Shown here: positions 8,409 through 16,559 of the stretch, in pieces
How positions within the stretch are numbered: the stretch's first letter is position 1
Layout: every line of letters begins with the position of its first letter
DNA from: JBBQZO01 sp038207625
Lineage (GTDB): Bacteria > Pseudomonadota > Gammaproteobacteria > Burkholderiales > Burkholderiaceae_D
Reading direction: 5' to 3'
Assembly (NCBI GenBank): GCA_038207625.1
Contig: JBBQZO010000052.1
Span: 1-28,327 of the forward strand
DNA length: 28,327 bases
Notes under the pieces: model-generated
Databases searched by the model: none
What the model saw: the letters and a program-made list of their open reading frames with translations, nothing else
What the model was told of the DNA's origin: nothing
Position numbers and translations under genes: made by a program

Positions 8409-9513
8409 TTACACGCCCTGTTTCAGCGAGGCGGAAATGAAGTCGTCCAAGTCGCCGTCCAGCACACCTTTGGTGTTGCCGGTTTCGAAGTTGGTACGCA
8501 AATCCTTGATGCGCGACTGGTCGAGCACATAGGAACGGATCTGGTGACCCCAGCCCACGTCGGTCTTCGAGTCTTCCAGCTTTTGCTGCTCGCTCATGCG
8601 CTTGCGCATTTCGTGCTCGTACAGGCGCGATTTGAGCATCTCCATCGCCTCGGCGCGGTTCCTGTGCTGACTACGGTCGTTCTGGCACTGCACCACGATG
8701 CCGGTCGGCGCATGCGTCATCCGCACGGCGGAATCGGTCTTGTTGATGTGCTGACCACCGGCGCCGGAGGCGCGGTAGGTGTCGACGCGGATGTCGGCCG
8801 GGTTGACGTCGATCTCGATCGAATCGTCCACTTCCGGATACACGAACAGGCTGCAAAACGAGGTGTGCCGGCCGTTGGCGGAGTCGAACGGCGACTTGCG
8901 CACCAGGCGATGCACGCCCGTTTCGGTGCGCAGATAGCCGTAGGCGTACTCGCCCTCGACCTTCAGCGTGGCGGTCTTGATGCCGGCGATCTCGCCGTCG
9001 GACTGCTCGAGAATCTCGACCTTGAAGCCTTTGCGCTCGCAATAACGCAGGTACTGACGCAGCAGCATCGAAGCCCAATCCTGCGCCTCGGTGCCGCCGG
9101 CGCCGGCCTGGATGTCGACGAAGCAGTTGTTCTTGTCCATCGGGTTGCCGAACATGCGGCGAAATTCCATGCCCTCGATGATCAGGCGGTAAGCGTCGGT
9201 GTCGACAATGATCGCTTCAAGGGTGTCGTCGTCCTGCTCTTCCTTGGCCATGGCGAACAGGTCGCTGGCGTCCTTCAGATCGGCATCGGCCTTGATCAGC
9301 GTTTGGACGACCGATTCCAGCGCTTTTTTCTCTTTACCGAGATCTTGCGCGCGCTTCGGATCGTTCCAGACGGTTGGATCTTCTAATTCTTCGTTGACTT
9401 GCTCTAGTTTCTCTGACTTTTTATCGAAGTCAAAGATACCTCCGAAGTTCGGCTTCACGCATCGTGAGATCGTTCAGCAGGGCGGACAGGGCGTTGATGC
9501 GTTCGGCTTCCAT
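8409..9513 (-). CDS. prfB: Peptide chain release factor 2, with programmed +1 frameshift
   Basis: RF2 reads UGA and UAA and triggers peptidyl-tRNA hydrolysis. The gene starts at ATG 9513 and reads 27 codons (MEAERINALS...LRRYL) to an in-frame TGA at 9432-9430. A +1 shift on CTT-TGA-C (9435-9429) continues into DFDKKSEKLE and the rest, giving about 367 residues, close to the usual ~365. The internal Shine-Dalgarno-like GGAGGT (9443-9438) lies just before the slip site, as in Escherichia coli. The SPF stop-codon recognition motif (~207-209) and the GGQ catalytic motif (~252-254, in SGAGGQH) are present. Low RF2 makes the ribosome pause at the TGA and shift, so the protein regulates its own synthesis. 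An annotation that starts at GTG 9458 would miss the true N-terminus. It is the first gene of prfB-HAD-lysS. Confidence 0.97.
9429..9443 (-). promoter_or_regulatory. prfB: prfB programmed frameshift site
   Basis: On the minus strand the order is GGAGGT (9443-9438), AT, CTT TGA C (9435-9429). The SD-like element pairs with 16S rRNA while the ribosome pauses at the TGA, promoting a +1 slip of peptidyl-tRNA from CUU to UUU. This is the known RF2 autoregulation signal. Confidence 0.95.
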
Positions 9514-9547
9514 GGTGTTCTTTTTAGTTGGTTGAATCGAACCTTCG

Positions 9548-9553
9548 ATTATA
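9548..9553 (-). promoter_or_regulatory. -10 element of the prfB operon promoter
   Basis: A perfect TATAAT lies on the minus strand 35 bases upstream of the prfB ATG. The only good -35-like hexamer, TTGACG, is 21 bases further upstream, which is too far for an ideal sigma-70 promoter. The -10 is therefore a likely promoter with a weak or atypical -35. Confidence 0.5.
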
Positions 9554-9652
9554 CCCGAGCGCCACTGTCCTTGCCGTCAAAGCGCGCTGGCGCTTGATCG
9601 GGCCGCCGCTCCTGCCGTATGATGGCCGGCTTACCCACGCAAAGGCTGGCCC

Positions 9653-11659
9653 ATGCGCTATCGCTACCTCGTTGCGCCGCTGGCGCTGATGCTGTCCGCC
9701 TGCGCGGCGCTGGCGCCCGCCACGGCGCCGCCTGGCGCGCGCGCCACGCTGGCGCTGTTGGAGACGACCGATCTGCACGCCAACGTGCTCGCTTACGACT
9801 ACTTCAAGCTGGCCCCGGACGCCTCGATCGGCTTCGAGCGCACCGCCACCCTGATCGCGCAGGCGCGCAAGGAGTTTGCCAACAGCGTGCTGCTGGACGA
9901 CGGCGATACCATCCAGGGCACCGCGCTGGCCGACTACCAGGCGCAGGTGGCGCCCGTGCCCTGCAGCGAGAAGCTGGCGATCTACCAGGCGATGGATGCG
10001 CTGGTGTATGACGGGGGCACGATTGGCAACCACGAATTTAACTACGGCCTGGCGTACCTCAATCAGGTCACCGGCAGCGCCTTCGACGTGGACGGCGTGG
10101 CGGCGCACGCGGCGCGCTGCGCCGGGCCGCAATTTCCGCTGGTGCTGGCCAATGTGTACAGCGCGCGCACCCATCAGCCCTTGTTTGCGCCGTACCGCAT
10201 CATCGACAAGGAGATCAGCGCGCTGGGGCCGGATGGCGCGCCCATCCACGCGCACATCAAGATCGGCATCATCGGCTTCACGCCGCCGGGCATCATGGCG
10301 TGGGACAAGCTGGCGCTGGCCGGGCGGGTCTACACCGAGGGCATCGTCGAAAGCGCGCAGAAATTCGTGCCGCTGATGCGCGCGCAAGGGGCCGAGCTGA
10401 TCGTCGCGCTGTCGCACGGCGGCCTCGATGGCGCGCCCTACACACCCGCGATGGAGAACGCCAACTGGTATCTGGCGCAGGTGCCCGGCATCGACGCAAT
10501 CCTGATGGGGCACGCGCACCAGGTGTTTCCCAACGTCGCCAGCACGGCGGCCGGGTTCAATCTGCCTGGCGTGGACAAGCTGCGCGGCACGGTGCACGGC
10601 GTGCCGGCCGTGATGGCCAATTTGTGGGGCAAGCACCTCGGCGTGATCGCGCTGCAATTGCGCCATGACGGAGCAGCATGGCGCGTTGAACAGGACGCGA
10701 CCAAGGTCGAGGCGCGCGCCACGGGGCAAGCCGGCAAGGGCTATGTCGCGCCTGATCCGACGCTGGCGCCCTTGGTCGCGCGCGCACACGCGGCCACCAT
10801 CGCCTATGTGAAAACCCCGCTGGGCGCGAGCGAGTTCCGCATGTCGAGTTATTTCGCCGATGTCGGCGATGTCTCGGCGATCGAGATCGTCAATTTGGCG
10901 CAGGCCGACTTCTTGCACCGCTACGTACAGGCCAACTTGCCGGCGCTGGCCAGCCTGCCGGTGCTGTCGATGTCGGCCCCGTTCAAGAGCGGCTCGGCCG
11001 GACCGGGCGACTACACGGACGTTGCCGCCGGCCCGCTGGCGTTAAACAACGCCGCTGACCTGTACCTGTATCCGAACACGCTCAACGGCGTGCAAATCGA
11101 CGGCGCGCAGCTCAAGGCGTGGCTGGAAAAGGCGGCCGAACGTTTCAACCGGATCGATCCGGCCAACCGGGCGGCGCAGGAGCTGATCAACGCCGGCTTT
11201 GCTGGTTTTAATTTCGACGTCGTCACGGCGCCCGAACTGCACTACGAGATCGACGTCACCCAAGTGCGTGGGGCGCGCATCGGCAAATTGACGTATCTGG
11301 GGCAGCCGGTGGCGCCGGCGCAGCAGTTTCTGGTGGCGACCAATAACTACCGCGCCAGCGGCGGGGGCAATTTCCCCGGCCTGGACGGCAGCAAGACCAT
11401 GCTGGCGGCACCGGACGCGAACCGCGACATCCTGATTGCGTACCTGAAGGCGCATCCGCAACTGACGCGGGCGGCCCATGGCGCGCAGCGCAGCTGGCGT
11501 TTCACGCCCGTCAAGACGGCCGGTGCGGTGGTGTTTCATGGCGCGCCGGGCGTGCTTGAGGTGGCGCGCGCGGCCGCGCTGGACAACGTCAGCTTGCTGC
11601 GCGCCGACGACGGTCAGGGCAAGGGTTACGCACTGTACGGGCTCGATCTGGCGCGCTGA
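9653..11659 (+). CDS. cpdB: 2',3'-cyclic-nucleotide 2'-phosphodiesterase/3'-nucleotidase lipoprotein
   Basis: A 668-residue protein of the UshA/CpdB 5'-nucleotidase family, which hydrolyses 2',3'-cyclic nucleotides and 3'-nucleotides outside the cytoplasm for nucleoside and phosphate salvage. The N-terminal calcineurin-like metallophosphatase domain shows TTDLHAN (metal ligands D and H), DDGDTIQGT, GNHEFNYG and GHAHQVFP. The C-terminal 5'-nucleotidase substrate domain (from about residue 390) contains NNYRASGGGNFPG. The N-terminus (MRYRYLVAPLALMLSAC, Cys17) is a lipoprotein signal, whereas the E. coli enzyme is a soluble periplasmic protein. It is transcribed divergently from prfB. No operon partner is evident; the gene downstream is convergent. 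Confidence 0.9.
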   Translation: MRYRYLVAPLALMLSACAALAPATAPPGARATLALLETTDLHANVLAYDYFKLAPDASIGFERTATLIAQARKEFANSVLLDDGDTIQGTALADYQAQVAPVPCSEKLAIYQAMDALVYDGGTIGNHEFNYGLAYLNQVTGSAFDVDGVAAHAARCAGPQFPLVLANVYSARTHQPLFAPYRIIDKEISALGPDGAPIHAHIKIGIIGFTPPGIMAWDKLALAGRVYTEGIVESAQKFVPLMRAQGAELIVALSHGGLDGAPYTPAMENANWYLAQVPGIDAILMGHAHQVFPNVASTAAGFNLPGVDKLRGTVHGVPAVMANLWGKHLGVIALQLRHDGAAWRVEQDATKVEARATGQAGKGYVAPDPTLAPLVARAHAATIAYVKTPLGASEFRMSSYFADVGDVSAIEIVNLAQADFLHRYVQANLPALASLPVLSMSAPFKSGSAGPGDYTDVAAGPLALNNAADLYLYPNTLNGVQIDGAQLKAWLEKAAERFNRIDPANRAAQELINAGFAGFNFDVVTAPELHYEIDVTQVRGARIGKLTYLGQPVAPAQQFLVATNNYRASGGGNFPGLDGSKTMLAAPDANRDILIAYLKAHPQLTRAAHGAQRSWRFTPVKTAGAVVFHGAPGVLEVARAAALDNVSLLRADDGQGKGYALYGLDLAR

Positions 11660-11679
11660 GCGTCCCGCCAGGCAGTTGT

Positions 11680-12000
11680 TCAGGCCGGGTTGATTTTTTC
11701 TGGCTGGACCAGAATGAAAGGGCTGATCACCGATGTCCACAAGGACAGATCGCCGTCCAGCCAGGCCTGCGCCTGCTGATCCGATACTTTGGCCACCAGG
11801 CCGGTTTGCATCCAGCCGGTGATGCTGGCCTTGTCGTCATGCGAAATGCGCATCGCCACATCGACCAGATCGAGCTGTTCGCTGACATACACCACCGTGC
11901 CGCTGGCAAAGTGGCGTTGTAGTTCGGTCCAGGGCAGGCGCGCCGTCTCCAGGTTGATCTTGGTGCGCAGGTCGGTATCGTTTTCGGGCTTGGTTTGCAT
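11680..12000 (-). CDS. DUF2288 family protein
   Basis: A 106-residue acidic cytoplasmic protein. The core LPWTELQRHFASGTVVYV, followed by LDLVDVA, a variable middle and a tryptophan-containing tail (WLDGDLSLW, then FILVQP), matches the DUF2288 family as I know it. The family has no established function. ATG 12000 (MQTKPEND) is preferred; the longer reading from 12075 would overlap the end of the RES gene and adds sequence not seen in the family. It lies 35 bases downstream of the RES toxin gene on the same strand and may share its transcript, but a role in the toxin-antitoxin system is not implied. Confidence 0.75.
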   Translation of the reverse strand: MQTKPENDTDLRTKINLETARLPWTELQRHFASGTVVYVSEQLDLVDVAMRISHDDKASITGWMQTGLVAKVSDQQAQAWLDGDLSLWTSVISPFILVQPEKINPA

Positions 12001-12035
12001 GCGGGGTCGGTTCGGTAAAGTGAGTCGGGCCGCGC

Positions 12036-12719
12036 TCACAGAGTGTCGATCCGTGGCGTTGGCGTACCCGCCCATGTTAACCGATAGGCCTGACCTTTGC
12101 GAACATTGCCCACCAAGGCGGGGCGCAGGCAGGCCAGATTGGTGCCGCCAGGGCGGCGCACACTGGGGTAGATGATGCCCAGCGCGCCCGCGTCGAGCAG
12201 GCGGTTGGCCAGCGCCTGCGATGCCTCATAGCTGGCCGGATCGAGACAGTCGGCGAACGCTGGCGCCTCGCGCAGGTCGTGAAAGCTGCCGCCAAAGTCG
12301 GCCAGCATGGTCTGGTAGCTGACGCTGTCGTCGAAGTAATCGATCTCGGCGTATTCGGCCGTCTTGTGGAAGATGACCTCGGCCAGCGCGGTCTGGGCGT
12401 CGAACGCGCAGTACCAGGCGCCGCGTTCGCCGTCGTTGAAGCGGCTGCCCTGCGGACGCGCGTAGGTGTAGGCCGCGTTGATGATGCGGAAGTTGGGTAC
12501 CCCGAACACCAGTTCATCGACGCCGATGCCCTGCAGCAGGCCCAGCTCGCCGCGCAGGCGCTCGTTGGTGGCGTTATCGAGTTCAAACAGGTCGCGCAGG
12601 TGTTTCAGATCGTCGGCCAGGGGGTTCAGCACCGAGTCTTCGACGCCGGCGAAACGCGAGGGCAGCAGGCGGCAAGTGTCGAGTTGGCGCAGCGCGCTCT
12701 GTGTGGGCACCGCGCTCAC
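12036..12719 (-). CDS. RES-domain toxin
   Basis: A 227-residue RES-family toxin. Proteins of this family degrade or use NAD+ in an ADP-ribosyltransferase-like fold and stop growth when free of antitoxin. The three residues that name the family are visible: Arg in PQGSRFND, Glu in ALAEVIFH and Ser in IIYPSVRRPGG. The start is GTG at 12719, overlapping the antitoxin stop by GTGA, the usual antitoxin-first coupling in RES-Xre modules. It is slightly longer than the minimal RES domain because of an N-terminal helical extension (~55 residues), as seen in many two-gene RES systems. Confidence 0.9.
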   Translation of the reverse strand: MSAVPTQSALRQLDTCRLLPSRFAGVEDSVLNPLADDLKHLRDLFELDNATNERLRGELGLLQGIGVDELVFGVPNFRIINAAYTYARPQGSRFNDGERGAWYCAFDAQTALAEVIFHKTAEYAEIDYFDDSVSYQTMLADFGGSFHDLREAPAFADCLDPASYEASQALANRLLDAGALGIIYPSVRRPGGTNLACLRPALVGNVRKGQAYRLTWAGTPTPRIDTL

Positions 12720-13153
12720 AGGCCGCCGCGCCGCGCGTCGAGCAGTTTGCGCACGCTCTGCATGGCCAGCATGCCGCCGGCTAACATATACGACAAGGGC
12801 GTGCGCCCGCCAAACAGCGAGTTTTGATTGGGCAGGCTGATCCAGTCGTCGGCCAGCTTGTCGCCGTACAGGATGTGCAACGCTTTATAGATGCCGAGCA
12901 GGAAAGAAATGCGCGTGATGCGGTCGACATTCAACACCCGGTCGCGGTCTTTTTTCCATTCATAGTAGGTGCTGCTGGACATGCCGCCGAGCAGTTCGCG
13001 CGCGTCGTCGTCGCGCAAATGCCAGGCCTGGGCCAGGTGAAAATAGCCTTTCAGCGCGGACATGGACAGGCGTTCGCGTTCGGCCTTTTGGTGCAGGTCG
13101 ACCTGGATGGTGGGTTCGAAGCGGCTGCGGGGGTAGGCGTGGGCAAATTGCAT
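12716..13153 (-). CDS. Xre/MbcA/ParS-type antitoxin of the RES pair
   Basis: A 145-residue antitoxin. A helix-turn-helix-like segment (about residues 45-75, with ARELLGGMSSSTYYEW) is followed by the DUF2384 toxin-binding domain (about 85-135, with LFGGRTPLSYMLAGGM). It neutralises the RES toxin by binding its active site and normally represses the operon. The start ATG 13153 has a strong RBS (GGAGGA six bases upstream), while the toxin depends on coupling, giving antitoxin excess. A promoter lies directly upstream. Confidence 0.9.
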   Translation of the reverse strand: MQFAHAYPRSRFEPTIQVDLHQKAERERLSMSALKGYFHLAQAWHLRDDDARELLGGMSSSTYYEWKKDRDRVLNVDRITRISFLLGIYKALHILYGDKLADDWISLPNQNSLFGGRTPLSYMLAGGMLAMQSVRKLLDARRGGL

Positions 13154-13174
13154 AAGTCCTCCGATAATGGATAA

Positions 13175-13203
13175 AATATACTCCTGTTTCGGACTGCGTG
13201 CAA
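13175..13203 (-). promoter_or_regulatory. Promoter of the RES-Xre operon
   Basis: On the minus strand TTGCAC (13203-13198) and TATATT (13180-13175) are separated by 17 bases, a normal sigma-70 layout with a good -10 and a weak -35. It lies 22 bases before the antitoxin ATG. The antitoxin probably autoregulates here; CGGAGGA and GTCCGAAACAGGAG repeat a similar purine-rich core, but no clear operator palindrome was found. Confidence 0.5.
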
Positions 13204-13330
13204 GGTGCGCACGCCGGTAGATGCTTTGCTACAATGTTATATGCGTGGCGTTACGGTCAGTTCGAACGGCAAGCATGGTTGATGCCGTAGCGTGCCGGGC
13301 ACCACCTGTTCTACTATCCAAGGGATCACC

Positions 13331-13666
13331 ATGCGCGAACTTCGTGTCCATTTGCGTCGCCTGTTGCAATCGACGGCGAGCATCATCGATGCGCAGGGCG
13401 TGCTGTGGCATTCAGTGCAACTGCTCGATATTTCGCGCATGGGCGTGGCGTTTTCCTGCACGCACGAGATGCAATGCGGCGCGGTTTGCCAGATCCTGTT
13501 CTGTCTGCCGGGTCAGACAATGCGCAACGAGGCGACGCTGCGCATCGTCCACTGCGCGCCGTCCGCCAGCGGCTATCGGCTCGGCGCGCGCATTATCGAG
13601 CTCGAGCAGCAGTGCGCAGACCGGATCGTCGAGTTTGTCGTCGGCGAGCCAACCCTGCGCACCTGA
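13331..13666 (+). CDS. PilZ-domain protein
   Basis: A 111-residue single-domain protein. The segment LLDISRMGVAF matches the PilZ DxSxxG motif, followed by a run of alternating beta strands; an RR pair upstream (HLRRLLQ) occupies the place of the RxxxR motif but is not a perfect match. PilZ domains bind cyclic di-GMP, though some degenerate ones do not; the imperfect arginine motif leaves binding uncertain. ATG 13331 is preferred over an upstream start at 13292 because AGGGATCACC lies directly before it. A -10-like TACAAT at 13230-13235 could drive it. It is divergent from the antitoxin gene and convergent with recJ. Confidence 0.75.
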   Translation: MRELRVHLRRLLQSTASIIDAQGVLWHSVQLLDISRMGVAFSCTHEMQCGAVCQILFCLPGQTMRNEATLRIVHCAPSASGYRLGARIIELEQQCADRIVEFVVGEPTLRT

Positions 13667-13699
13667 ACGGCGCCGCGCCGCTAATACCTCAAATACCGC

Positions 13700-15394
13700 T
13701 TACGCCGCTTCGGCGTGTTCCACCATCAATTGCACCTTGGTGTTGCCGTTGTACTCGTTGATGTCGAGCCGGAACGCGACGCGCGCGCGTTCGGGCACGG
13801 CGCTGCAGTGGCCGAACCAGATCGCGTCGTAACGCTGGCCGTTGCGTTCTAACAGCAGCTTCAGGTGACGCTCCTTCAGGATGCGCTGACTCACCACCCG
13901 GAACTCGTCGCAGAACACGGGCGGCGCAAAACCCTGGCCCCACACCTGGGCATCCATCAGGTTGATGAATTCGCAGGTGTAGTAGCCGTCCTCGAGCGCG
14001 CCGTCGGTTTCGATGACGCGCTCTTTCTGCTGCTCGCTGAGCCAGGCGCGTCCGACCGCCTCGAAGGCTTCCGAAAACGCGTCGAAGGCCTCCGCCCGCA
14101 AGGTCAAACCGGCCGCCATCGCGTGACCGCCGAATTTGTCGATCAGGCTGGGCGCGCGTTTAGATACCAGGTCGAGCGCGTCGCGCAGGTGAAAGCCGGG
14201 AATCGAACGGCCCGAGCCCTTGATCCAGCCGTGTGCGCCGGGCGCGAAGGTGATCGTGGGGCGGTAGAATTTCTCTTTCAGGCGCGAGGCGACGATGCCG
14301 ATCACGCCCTGGTGCCAGCTGGCGTCGAACACGCTGATGGTGCTGCTGTTGGCCGGCTCGAAGTCATCGAGGTGCAGCAGGGCCGCGTCCTGCATCTCGG
14401 CCTCGATCTCGCGCCGCTTCAGGTTGATGTCGTTCAGCTGCTGGGCAATCGCCCAGGCGCGCCCTTCGTCATCGGTCACCAGGCATTCTATCCCCAGCGA
14501 CATGTCGTCGAGCCGGCCGGCCGCGTTCAGGCGCGGACCGAGCGCGAAACCCAGATCGAACGGGGTGGCGCTGCGTGCCTCGCGCCCGGCCACCCGGAAC
14601 AGCGCCGCCACGCCGGCGTGCATGCGTCCGGCGCGCATGCGCTTCAAACCCTGCGCGACCAGGATGCGGTTATTGGCGTCGAGCCGTACCACGTCGGCCA
14701 CCGTGCCCAGCGCGACCAGGTCGAGCAGGTTGTCCAGCTTGGGCTGGTCCTGCACGCCGAACACGCCGCGATGGCGCAACTCGGCGCGCAGCGCCAGCAG
14801 CACGTAGAACACCACGCCCACGCCGGCCAGGTGCTTGCTGGGAAACCCGCAGGCGGGCTGGTTCGGGTTGACAATCACGCTGGCCGGCGGCAGCGTGTCG
14901 CCCGGCAGATGGTGATCGGTGATGACGACTTCGATGCCGCGCCGGTTCGCCTCCAGCACCCCGTCCACGCTGGCGATGCCGTTGTCGACCGTGATGATGA
15001 TGTCGGGCGCCTTGGTGCGCGCGGTCAGCTCGACGATTTCCGGGGTCAGGCCATAACCGTATTCGAAGCGGTTCGGCACGATGAAGTCGACCTCGGCGCC
15101 CATCGCGCGCAGCCCGCGCAGCGCCACCGCGCAGGCGGTCGCGCCGTCGCAGTCGTAGTCGGCCACGATCACCATGCGCTTGTTGGCGCCAATTGCGTCG
15201 GCCAGGAACTGCGCCGCCGCGTCGATATGCAGCAGGCCGCCCGGCGCGATCAGCGCACCCAGTTCGCTCGACAGCTCTTTCGGATCGGTCAGGCCGCGCG
15301 CCGCGTACAGGCGCGCAAGCACGGGGTGGATGCCGCTCTGGCGCAGCATCTCGGCAGTGCGAAACGGATAGGGGCGGGTGGCGATGCGGGTCAT
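13700..15394 (-). CDS. recJ: Single-stranded-DNA-specific exonuclease RecJ
   Basis: A 564-residue 5'-3' ssDNA exonuclease acting in recombination (RecF pathway), mismatch and base-excision repair. The DHH phosphoesterase core is clear: motif I VADYDCDG, ITVDNG, and the DHH motif in VITDHHLPG. The DHHA1 part has SWHQGVIGIVASRL and GGHAMAAG, and a C-terminal OB-fold follows. Motif I carries Cys where most RecJ proteins have Ala (DYDADG); the metal-binding Asp residues are kept. Its ATG overlaps the stop of the upstream gene (ATGA), so the two are translationally coupled. Confidence 0.96.
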   Translation of the reverse strand: MTRIATRPYPFRTAEMLRQSGIHPVLARLYAARGLTDPKELSSELGALIAPGGLLHIDAAAQFLADAIGANKRMVIVADYDCDGATACAVALRGLRAMGAEVDFIVPNRFEYGYGLTPEIVELTARTKAPDIIITVDNGIASVDGVLEANRRGIEVVITDHHLPGDTLPPASVIVNPNQPACGFPSKHLAGVGVVFYVLLALRAELRHRGVFGVQDQPKLDNLLDLVALGTVADVVRLDANNRILVAQGLKRMRAGRMHAGVAALFRVAGREARSATPFDLGFALGPRLNAAGRLDDMSLGIECLVTDDEGRAWAIAQQLNDINLKRREIEAEMQDAALLHLDDFEPANSSTISVFDASWHQGVIGIVASRLKEKFYRPTITFAPGAHGWIKGSGRSIPGFHLRDALDLVSKRAPSLIDKFGGHAMAAGLTLRAEAFDAFSEAFEAVGRAWLSEQQKERVIETDGALEDGYYTCEFINLMDAQVWGQGFAPPVFCDEFRVVSQRILKERHLKLLLERNGQRYDAIWFGHCSAVPERARVAFRLDINEYNGNTKVQLMVEHAEAA

Positions 15395-16413
15395 GGCAGC
15401 AATCTGGTGAGGGTGGGGCGGTGCCAGAACTTGCGCTGGGCCAGCCCGGTGGTGGTCAATTCGGCCAGCCGGGCGCGGTGGCTGAGCATCAGATGCAATT
15501 TGCGCACGCGCCCGCTGGTAAGTGCGGCCAGCGCGGGCGCGAACCAGTTCTGTTCAAGCTGCTGCATCTGGTCCAGCCAGCGCGACCAGTCGGTGGCGAT
15601 GGCCGGCTCGATCAGGTTGGCGCACACCACCAGCTGATCGCTGGCAGCTGCGGCGAAGACGGCGGCCGGATCGGCGACGCGGCCGGTCAGCGGCGCCAGC
15701 CAGGACGGCGGCGCGACCGCTGCCAGCGTCATCGCGCCAGTGCGCGACTCGGCCGGGCTGCCAGCCCACGGCCAGAACGAGTTGACGGCGGCCAGTCCGC
15801 GCGCCTGGCGCTGCTCGTTGACGGGGTGCGCGTGCCACAGCATCTGCACTTCGTTTTGCAGCTTGCGGCAGGCGCGCGCGCTCGCTCCCTGCGGCACCCA
15901 GCTACTGAGATTTTGGCCGATCGCCGCGTCCGGCGTGGCCGTGTCCAGGTCGGCCCAGTCGTCGGCGCGCATGAACCAGGTGTCGGCGCTGCCGTATACC
16001 AGCGGCTGGCCGATCTCGTCGAAATACGGTTTGGCCGCCTCGAACAGCGCGCGCGCGTCCGGTTCGGACAACTGCAGCAGGCGCGGGTCGGCCAGCAGCA
16101 GGTGATTGCGCGCGACCTGGATATGCACCGGATTGATGATGAACCAGTGGCCGGCGTCGCAGGCCAGGCCCAGCGCGCGCATCGCGCTGGCGGCGAAGGC
16201 GCAGCGCGCGTCGGGGGACGGCAGGCCCAGCGCGTGGGCCAGCCAGCGCTCGTGCGGCAGCGTGCGCGCGTCCGGCTCGGAGTCGAACAGCTCGTAGCGG
16301 GAGCTGCGCGAGAGCAGCGCACACAGGGCGGGCACGCGCAGCGCGCGCACCAGGTCGGGGGCCAGTTCAGGCGGGGGAAAGGCAAACGGCAGGGCCAGGG
16401 TAATCTCAGTCAT
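15391..16413 (-). CDS. Conserved hypothetical protein coupled to recJ
   Basis: A 340-residue protein beginning MTEITLALPFAF. I recognise it only as the betaproteobacterial protein found upstream of recJ, sometimes labelled phosphoglycerate-mutase-like; no catalytic signature of that enzyme is visible here, so I do not endorse the label. Conserved-looking blocks are WFIINPVHIQ, NEVQMLWHAHPVNEQR and NSFWPWAG, the last rich in aromatics. No signal peptide or membrane segment is seen. ATG 16413 is chosen because the family start is short and the extension to 16524 is arginine/alanine noise crossing the divergent promoter region. It overlaps recJ by 4 bases (ATGA). Confidence 0.75.
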   Translation of the reverse strand: MTEITLALPFAFPPPELAPDLVRALRVPALCALLSRSSRYELFDSEPDARTLPHERWLAHALGLPSPDARCAFAASAMRALGLACDAGHWFIINPVHIQVARNHLLLADPRLLQLSEPDARALFEAAKPYFDEIGQPLVYGSADTWFMRADDWADLDTATPDAAIGQNLSSWVPQGASARACRKLQNEVQMLWHAHPVNEQRQARGLAAVNSFWPWAGSPAESRTGAMTLAAVAPPSWLAPLTGRVADPAAVFAAAASDQLVVCANLIEPAIATDWSRWLDQMQQLEQNWFAPALAALTSGRVRKLHLMLSHRARLAELTTTGLAQRKFWHRPTLTRLLP

Positions 16414-16559
16414 GCCGCGATTGTAGGATATCTGGCCGGCCAGGGCGACTGTGCGCTGCGATTTCGGGGCGGCGCGCGCGCTTGCGGCCCTCGTTTCACT
16501 CCCGTGTACGCAATTGTATGGCACACTGCGGGCTCACACGACCTTCCACACCGGAGCCC

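Noticed and set aside
7920..9386. 488-codon plus-strand open frame over the HAD gene and prfB
   Set aside because: It spans two well-supported genes on the opposite strand and has no domain.
9524..10918. 464-codon minus-strand open frame over cpdB
   Set aside because: Shadow of cpdB; arginine-rich composition and no similarity to known families.
13865..15637. 590-codon plus-strand open frame over recJ
   Set aside because: It is antisense to recJ, with no RBS-supported start or recognisable motif.
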